Positions 7,381 through 10,770 of a DNA stretch of 10,770 bases are shown here, in pieces; positions within the stretch are counted from its first letter, which is position 1; every line of letters starts with the position of its first letter. The translations under genes and the position numbers were made by a program. The stretch is from Alphaproteobacteria bacterium (GTDB lineage: Bacteria; Pseudomonadota; Alphaproteobacteria; Sphingomonadales; SMXR01): contig SMXR01000077.1 of assembly GCA_004356215.1 (NCBI GenBank), positions 1-10,770 of the forward strand, in the 5' to 3' direction. The notes beneath the pieces were generated by a model. The model was given only the letters and a program-made list of their open reading frames with translations. It did no database searches and had not been told where the DNA came from.

Positions 7381-8100
7381 ATGGCGGGATATCACGATTT
7401 CAAGGAAAAATTCTACGGACGCCGCAAGGGGCCAACCTTGTCGCAGCGCCAAAGGCGCCTTTTACGGGACATCTTGCCCAGCGTCTCATTCCAGGCAGAA
7501 AGCATCCCCCGGGGGGCGCTCAGCCCGGAAACCTTGTTCGATTTTCAGGTCAAGGATGTTTGGCTTGAAATTGGTTTTGGCAAGGGCGAACACCTAAGCT
7601 TCCAGGCCGGCCAGAATTCAGACATCGGTTTTATCGGGTGTGAACCGTTTATCAATGGAGTGGCCGGGCTGGTGACTAAAATCCACGAAAGCGGATGCAA
7701 GAATATTCGCATTTACCCCGATGACGCCCGCCACGTTTTGAGCGCCCTGAAACCTGCCAGTATCGGCCGCCTTTTCCTGCTTCACCCGGACCCTTGGCCG
7801 AAGGCCCGGCACGCCAAACGCCGCTTTGTTTCGGAAAATAATTTGGACGTACTCTCAAGAATCATGAAACCGGGAGCAGAACTTCGAATCGGCACTGATC
7901 ACCCAACCTATATGGCCTGGACCATGAAAGAGATGCAAAAGCGTAGGGATTTTATATGGACCGCGGAATGCGCCGATGACTGGCGAAACCCCCCGCCGGA
8001 CTGGCCCGAGACCCGCTATGCCGCAAAGGCCAAGGCTTCCAGCACGCCTTGCGTCTATTTAACATTTTTAAAAACCGAGCGCGATTCCCATAAGCCTTGA
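7381..8100 (+). CDS. trmB: tRNA (guanine-N7-)-methyltransferase TrmB
   Basis: TrmB transfers a methyl group from SAM to N7 of G46 in the tRNA variable loop. From the ATG at 7381 the protein is 239 residues, the usual length. The Rossmann-fold SAM motif LEIGFGKG is at 62-69, the acidic GCEPF follows near 86-90, and the family signature HPDPWPKARHAKRR is at 135-148. TDHPTY is at 172-177. The C-terminal motif usually reads TxxE; here it is Thr-Arg-Tyr-Ala (211-214), so the Glu that I recall as substrate-binding is replaced by Ala. The purine-rich AGGGGTGG at 7368-7375, about five bases upstream, supports the ATG. An in-frame GTG at 7372 would add three residues (MDP) but overlaps that Shine-Dalgarno and lies almost on the metK stop. 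It probably shares a transcript with metK. Confidence 0.94.
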   Translation: MAGYHDFKEKFYGRRKGPTLSQRQRRLLRDILPSVSFQAESIPRGALSPETLFDFQVKDVWLEIGFGKGEHLSFQAGQNSDIGFIGCEPFINGVAGLVTKIHESGCKNIRIYPDDARHVLSALKPASIGRLFLLHPDPWPKARHAKRRFVSENNLDVLSRIMKPGAELRIGTDHPTYMAWTMKEMQKRRDFIWTAECADDWRNPPPDWPETRYAAKAKASSTPCVYLTFLKTERDSHKP

Positions 8101-8105
8101 ACTTC

Positions 8106-8133
8106 TTGATTGCATATTTCCGGGATTTATATT
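8106..8133 (+). promoter_or_regulatory. Candidate sigma70-type promoter for rimP-nusA-infB
   Basis: TTGATT at 8106-8111 (4 of 6 to TTGACA) and TATATT at 8128-8133 (5 of 6 to TATAAT) are 16 bases apart. Initiation would fall near 8140, ahead of a structured leader that contains a terminator. The placement just after trmB and about 110 bases before rimP suits an operon promoter. Confidence 0.5.
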
Positions 8134-8160
8134 AAAGGAAAGCATCTTCACGACAAACAA

Positions 8161-8204
8161 TTCGGCGGGAAGTGGGCTCGGGCCCGCTTTTTTTGATTGC
8201 CGAA
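8161..8204 (+). terminator. Structured rimP leader with intrinsic terminator / attenuator
   Basis: The inner hairpin has arms 8172-8177 (GTGGGC) and 8182-8187 (GCCCGC) around a TCGG loop, extended by two A-T pairs and followed by seven T (8188-8194). This is a textbook intrinsic terminator. An outer stem TTCGGC (8161-8166) can pair perfectly with GCCGAA (8199-8204) and encloses it. GCGGG at 8165-8169 can also pair with CCCGC at 8183-8187, which would compete with both. A terminator inside the leader, between a candidate promoter and rimP, suggests attenuation or NusA-dependent control; it would also stop read-through from trmB. I recall an Rfam family for a rimP leader in proteobacteria that this may belong to. 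Confidence 0.75.
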
Positions 8205-8245
8205 AAGGTTTGTTCCGAAGCGTTGAACAAAAACCGAGGTGCCGT

Positions 8246-8734
8246 GTGCCATCGCCGATAGAAGAAAGACTGGCAAACCTGCTTGAACCCGCAATCGAGG
8301 GATTGGGTTTTGACCTGGTGCGCATCAAGGTGATGGGCGGTAACGCGCCGACCATCCAGGTTATGGCGGAAAAGCCTGACCGCACCATGACGGTGAAAAA
8401 TTGTGTTAAACTAAGCCGTGAAATTGCCGCGGTACTGGATGTGGAAGACCCGATAGCAGGGAAATATACCCTTGAGGTCTCATCCCCGGGTATTGACCGG
8501 CCGCTGACCCGCCTGAAAGACTTTGAAGACTTTAAGGGCTTTGAAGCCAAGGTGGAAACCACCGTCCCGATCGATGGCCAAAAGCGGTTCCGGGGCCGGC
8601 TGATTGGCACCGAAGGCGATCGGATAAAGCTGATGGCAGACGCGGGTGATGTGGAATTTTTGTTTGAAGATATCGAAAAGGCCAAACTCATTTTAACCGA
8701 TGAATTGGTCGCGGCCTCGATAAAGGGTCGTTAA
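8246..8734 (+). CDS. rimP: Ribosome maturation factor RimP
   Basis: RimP binds free 30S precursors and is needed for 30S subunit maturation. From the GTG at 8246 the protein is 162 residues, near the family norm. The N-terminal alpha/beta domain starts PSPIEERLANLLEPAIEGLGFDLV. The signature YTLEVSSPGIDRPLT is at 74-88. The C-terminal SH3-like (Sm-like) domain covers about 92-152. The GTG is preferred because GAGGTG at 8236-8241 is well placed and because the helical N-terminus then matches the family. A longer reading from a TTG at 8210 would add 12 residues unlike RimP and start only 16 bases after the terminator T run. It is the first gene of the rimP-nusA-infB operon; nusA begins 36 bases after its stop. 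Confidence 0.94.
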   Translation: MPSPIEERLANLLEPAIEGLGFDLVRIKVMGGNAPTIQVMAEKPDRTMTVKNCVKLSREIAAVLDVEDPIAGKYTLEVSSPGIDRPLTRLKDFEDFKGFEAKVETTVPIDGQKRFRGRLIGTEGDRIKLMADAGDVEFLFEDIEKAKLILTDELVAASIKGR

Positions 8735-8770
8735 TTTTAACAGTGTCGCAACAAAGACGGAGTAAGAGCT

Positions 8771-10615
8771 ATGGCGCTGGCAGTTGGAGCTAACAAACTG
8801 GAAATCCTGCAAATCGCGGAAGCGGTGGCCCGGGAAAAAGCAATCGACAAGGAAATCGTGATTGAGGCGATGGAAGAAGCCATCCAAAAGGCGGCCAAAG
8901 CCCGCTATGGTATGGAAAATAATATCCGCGCCCAAATCGACCGGGAGAATGGTGACCTTCGCCTGTTCCGGATTCGCGAAGTGGTGGAAAACGTTGAAAA
9001 CGTCAGCACCGAAGTGACCCTTGAAGAGGCTCGCAAGGACAAACCAGAAGCCGAGGTTGGCGAATTCATTGCCGAATCACTGCCGCCCATCGACTATAGC
9101 CGGATTTCCGCCCAGACCGCCAAACAGGTGATCGTGCAAAAGGTCAGAAGCGCCGAGCGCGAACGTCAGTTCGAAGAATTCAAAGACCGCGTTGGTGAAA
9201 TTATCACCGGGGTTGTCAAGCGCATTGAATATGGCAACGTTATTGTTGATCTGGGCCGCGCCGAAGCCATTATCCCGCGCGACCACGTCATTCCCCGCGA
9301 GCATATGCGCAACAACGAACGTGTTCGCGCCTTTATCCGCGATGTTCGCCGCGAAAACCGCGGCCCGCAGATTTTCTTGTCACGCACCGTTCCTGAATTT
9401 ATGGCGCAACTGTTTGCCCAGGAAGTTCCAGAAATTTACGATGGCGTCATTGATATCAAGGCGGTCGCCCGCGATCCTGGCAGCCGTGCTAAAATTGCTG
9501 TTCTGTCCAATGACGGCGGTATCGACCCGGTCGGCGCCTGTGTTGGTATGCGGGGCAGCCGTGTCCAGGCAGTGGTGAGTGAATTGCAGGGTGAGAAAAT
9601 TGATATTATCCAGTTTTCCGAAGACCCGGCGACATTGATTGTCAACGCCCTGTCACCGGCACAGGTGGTTAAGGTGGTTCTTGATGAGGATGAGCGGCGT
9701 ATCGAAGTAGTGGTTCCCGATGACCAGCTTTCGCTGGCTATCGGGCGGCGCGGCCAAAACGTGCGCCTGGCCTCCAAATTGACCGGCTGGGTGATTGATA
9801 TCCTGACCGAGGCCGAAGAATCCGAACGTCGCCAGGAAGAGTTCAAAACCCAAAGTAAAATGTTTGCCGAGCAGCTTGATGTTGACGAAACCCTCGCCCA
9901 GCTTCTGGTCGTTGAGGGTTTTGCCGAGCTCGAAGAGGTTGCCTATATCGAAGCCGAAGAATTGACCGCGATCGAAGGCTTTGATGAAGACCTGGTAACC
10001 GAATTGCAGCAACGCGCGCTTGATGCCCTTGAGAACCGTAAAAAAGAAGCCGATAAAAAGCGTAAAAAACTTGGTGTCACTGATGATCTTGCCGCAATCG
10101 AAGGACTGACCCCCGAAATGCTGGTCACCCTGGGTGAGGCTGAGGTTAAAACCCTCGAAGATTTCGCCGGATTTATCGCCGATGAATTGATCTCATCCTA
10201 CGACGGCATTTTGAAAAACACCGACCTGGTGGAAACAGATGTCAACACCATGATCATGGCCGCCCGCGTTAAAGCCGGGTGGATTACAGCCGAAGAACTG
10301 GCTGAGGCTGAAGCCGCCGCCAGTGCCAGGGAAGCTACCGAGGAGGATGCCGAGGCAGTAGCCGAAGAGGACGCTGCGGAAGCTGCCGAAAAAAGCCCCG
10401 CAGAAGCTAAAGAGGAGCCTCTTGAAGAGGCAGTCCAGGAACCAGTAGCCGGGATACCGGAGAAAGAAGAGACTGCGCCTGAGGCGGAACCTGAAATTGC
10501 TGTGGAAACCGCCCCTGAAGCCAAAAAGAAAAAAGCGCCAAAAAGTAAGGCTAAAACCAAGCCAAAAAGTAAGGCTAAAGCCAAGCCAAAAAGCAAGTCT
10601 AAGGACAAGGCTTAA
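8771..10615 (+). CDS. nusA: Transcription termination/antitermination factor NusA
   Basis: NusA binds RNA polymerase and nascent RNA, promotes pausing and hairpin termination, and takes part in rRNA antitermination. The 614-residue protein shows an N-terminal RNAP-binding domain (about 1-130), an S1 domain (about 137-203), KH1 (about 230-300, with GACVGMRGSRVQ at 255-266) and KH2 (about 305-345, with LAIGRRGQNVRLASKLTGW). Two helix-hairpin-helix acidic-repeat-like domains follow at about 365-420 and 434-500. The tail is unusual in being split by charge: residues 505-583 are Ala/Glu-rich, and 584-614 are Lys-rich with three tandem PKSKxKxK units. GGAG at 8759-8762, eight bases before the ATG, supports the start. 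NusA could act on the terminator in its own operon leader. The gene normally downstream, ylxR, is missing. Confidence 0.96.
   Translation: MALAVGANKLEILQIAEAVAREKAIDKEIVIEAMEEAIQKAAKARYGMENNIRAQIDRENGDLRLFRIREVVENVENVSTEVTLEEARKDKPEAEVGEFIAESLPPIDYSRISAQTAKQVIVQKVRSAERERQFEEFKDRVGEIITGVVKRIEYGNVIVDLGRAEAIIPRDHVIPREHMRNNERVRAFIRDVRRENRGPQIFLSRTVPEFMAQLFAQEVPEIYDGVIDIKAVARDPGSRAKIAVLSNDGGIDPVGACVGMRGSRVQAVVSELQGEKIDIIQFSEDPATLIVNALSPAQVVKVVLDEDERRIEVVVPDDQLSLAIGRRGQNVRLASKLTGWVIDILTEAEESERRQEEFKTQSKMFAEQLDVDETLAQLLVVEGFAELEEVAYIEAEELTAIEGFDEDLVTELQQRALDALENRKKEADKKRKKLGVTDDLAAIEGLTPEMLVTLGEAEVKTLEDFAGFIADELISSYDGILKNTDLVETDVNTMIMAARVKAGWITAEELAEAEAAASAREATEEDAEAVAEEDAAEAAEKSPAEAKEEPLEEAVQEPVAGIPEKEETAPEAEPEIAVETAPEAKKKKAPKSKAKTKPKSKAKAKPKSKSKDKA
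10538..10609 (+). repeat. Three tandem 24-base repeats in the nusA 3' end
   Basis: Units start at 10538, 10562 and 10586 and encode PKSKAKTK, PKSKAKAK and PKSKSKDK. The first two differ at one base; the third has diverged at several positions. They are in frame, so copy-number change would lengthen or shorten the basic tail without breaking NusA. Confidence 0.9.
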
Positions 10616-10725
10616 AGCCCTCCGGCCTAGTGAAACCGCGGCGCTTGGGCTAAAGCCTGATGCGGTAAGAAAAGCAAAACTTCCAAAACCCCCTGTCATA
10701 AAGGGTGGAACAGGACCTGAAAAGA
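10616..10725 (+). other. nusA-infB spacer in place of ylxR; possible ylxR relic
   Basis: In alphaproteobacteria a ylxR (DUF448, YlxR/RNA-binding) gene of around 200 codons usually sits between nusA and infB. Only 110 bases are present and no frame shows the YlxR signature RRCIxT. A frame different from nusA is open from 10497 through this spacer and ends in TGA at 10731-10733, overlapping the infB ATG. Its last part reads AALGLKPDAVRKAKL and ends TGPEKNE. The overlap with infB resembles what a real ylxR end would give, and AALG...AVRKAKL faintly recalls the end of the YlxR second domain, but this is weak. No convincing start codon or Shine-Dalgarno exists for it. A loose stem (ACCGC 10635-10639 with GCGGT 10662-10666) has no T run, so it is not a terminator. 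Confidence 0.4.
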
Positions 10726-10770
10726 ATGAGTGACGATCGAAAATTGACGTTATCTGACAAGCCTCCGAGC
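10726..10770 (+). CDS. infB: Translation initiation factor IF-2, N-terminal 15 codons (partial)
   Basis: The ATG at 10726 opens a frame reading MSDDRKLTLSDKPPS to the window edge. The charged, low-complexity start and the position after nusA match alphaproteobacterial IF-2, whose N-terminus is variable. The G domain lies outside the window, so the call rests mainly on gene order. AGGA at 10712-10715 is a possible but distant Shine-Dalgarno (ten bases). The start overlaps the TGA of an out-of-frame open stretch. Confidence 0.7.
   Translation, partial: MSDDRKLTLSDKPPS

Noticed and set aside
8210..8245. Longer RimP from a TTG at 8210
   Set aside because: The added residues do not fit RimP, the start lies almost on the leader structure, and the GTG at 8246 has a good Shine-Dalgarno.
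8101..8245. tRNA (metY-like) upstream of rimP as in enterics
   Set aside because: No cloverleaf, T-loop motif or CCA end is visible; the space holds a promoter-like pair and the terminator structure.
10635..10666. Hairpin after nusA as a terminator
   Set aside because: The stem is short with a large loop and no T run follows; infB is expected on the same transcript.
10193..10699. Long antisense open frames over the nusA 3' end (also 10198-10608)
   Set aside because: They are mirror images of the Ala/Glu/Lys-rich nusA tail, giving Phe/Leu/Gly- or Ala/Ser-rich nonsense without a start signal.

Overview
The window looks like a chromosomal housekeeping block from an alphaproteobacterium. It is probably Rhodospirillales-like, with moderate GC. 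The gene order miaB - ybeZ/phoH - ybeY - corC - lnt - XRE regulator - metK - trmB - rimP - nusA - infB is the order I know from that class. The XRE protein (HVGSRVRMRR ... SQEKLG ... QKYERGANRIG) and the NusA C-terminal architecture also fit. All genes are on the + strand and packed tightly. I see no mobile element, CRISPR array, tRNA or rRNA, and no stretch over 300 bases lacks a gene.

Region 1 (1-5531) is a five-gene run. MiaB methylthiolates tRNA. YbeZ (PhoH-like ATPase) and YbeY (RNase and ribosome maturation) follow, then CorC (CBS-domain protein) and Lnt (lipoprotein N-acyltransferase). ybeZ/ybeY and ybeY/corC overlap by 4 bases (ATGA) and are probably translationally coupled. Region 2 (5580-6066) holds a single-HTH XRE regulator and an intrinsic-terminator-like hairpin. 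Region 3 (6067-8100) has a 136-base leader with some pairing potential, then metK (GTG start with a strong Shine-Dalgarno) and trmB. MetK supplies the SAM that both TrmB and MiaB use.

Region 4 (8101-10770) is the rimP-nusA-infB transcription/translation operon. It has a candidate sigma70-type promoter, then a structured leader containing a terminator, then rimP (GTG start), nusA and the first 15 codons of infB. YlxR (DUF448) normally lies between nusA and infB in alphaproteobacteria. Here only 110 bases separate them and no ylxR is present. An out-of-frame open stretch runs through the nusA tail and stops across the infB start codon, possibly a relic of ylxR.

I find no new multi-gene system. 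The points most worth a second look are the missing ylxR, the two structured leaders (metK and rimP), a substitution at a usually conserved TrmB residue, and the charge-segregated, repeat-bearing NusA tail. All motif and family statements come from reading the sequence and from memory; no database search was run.
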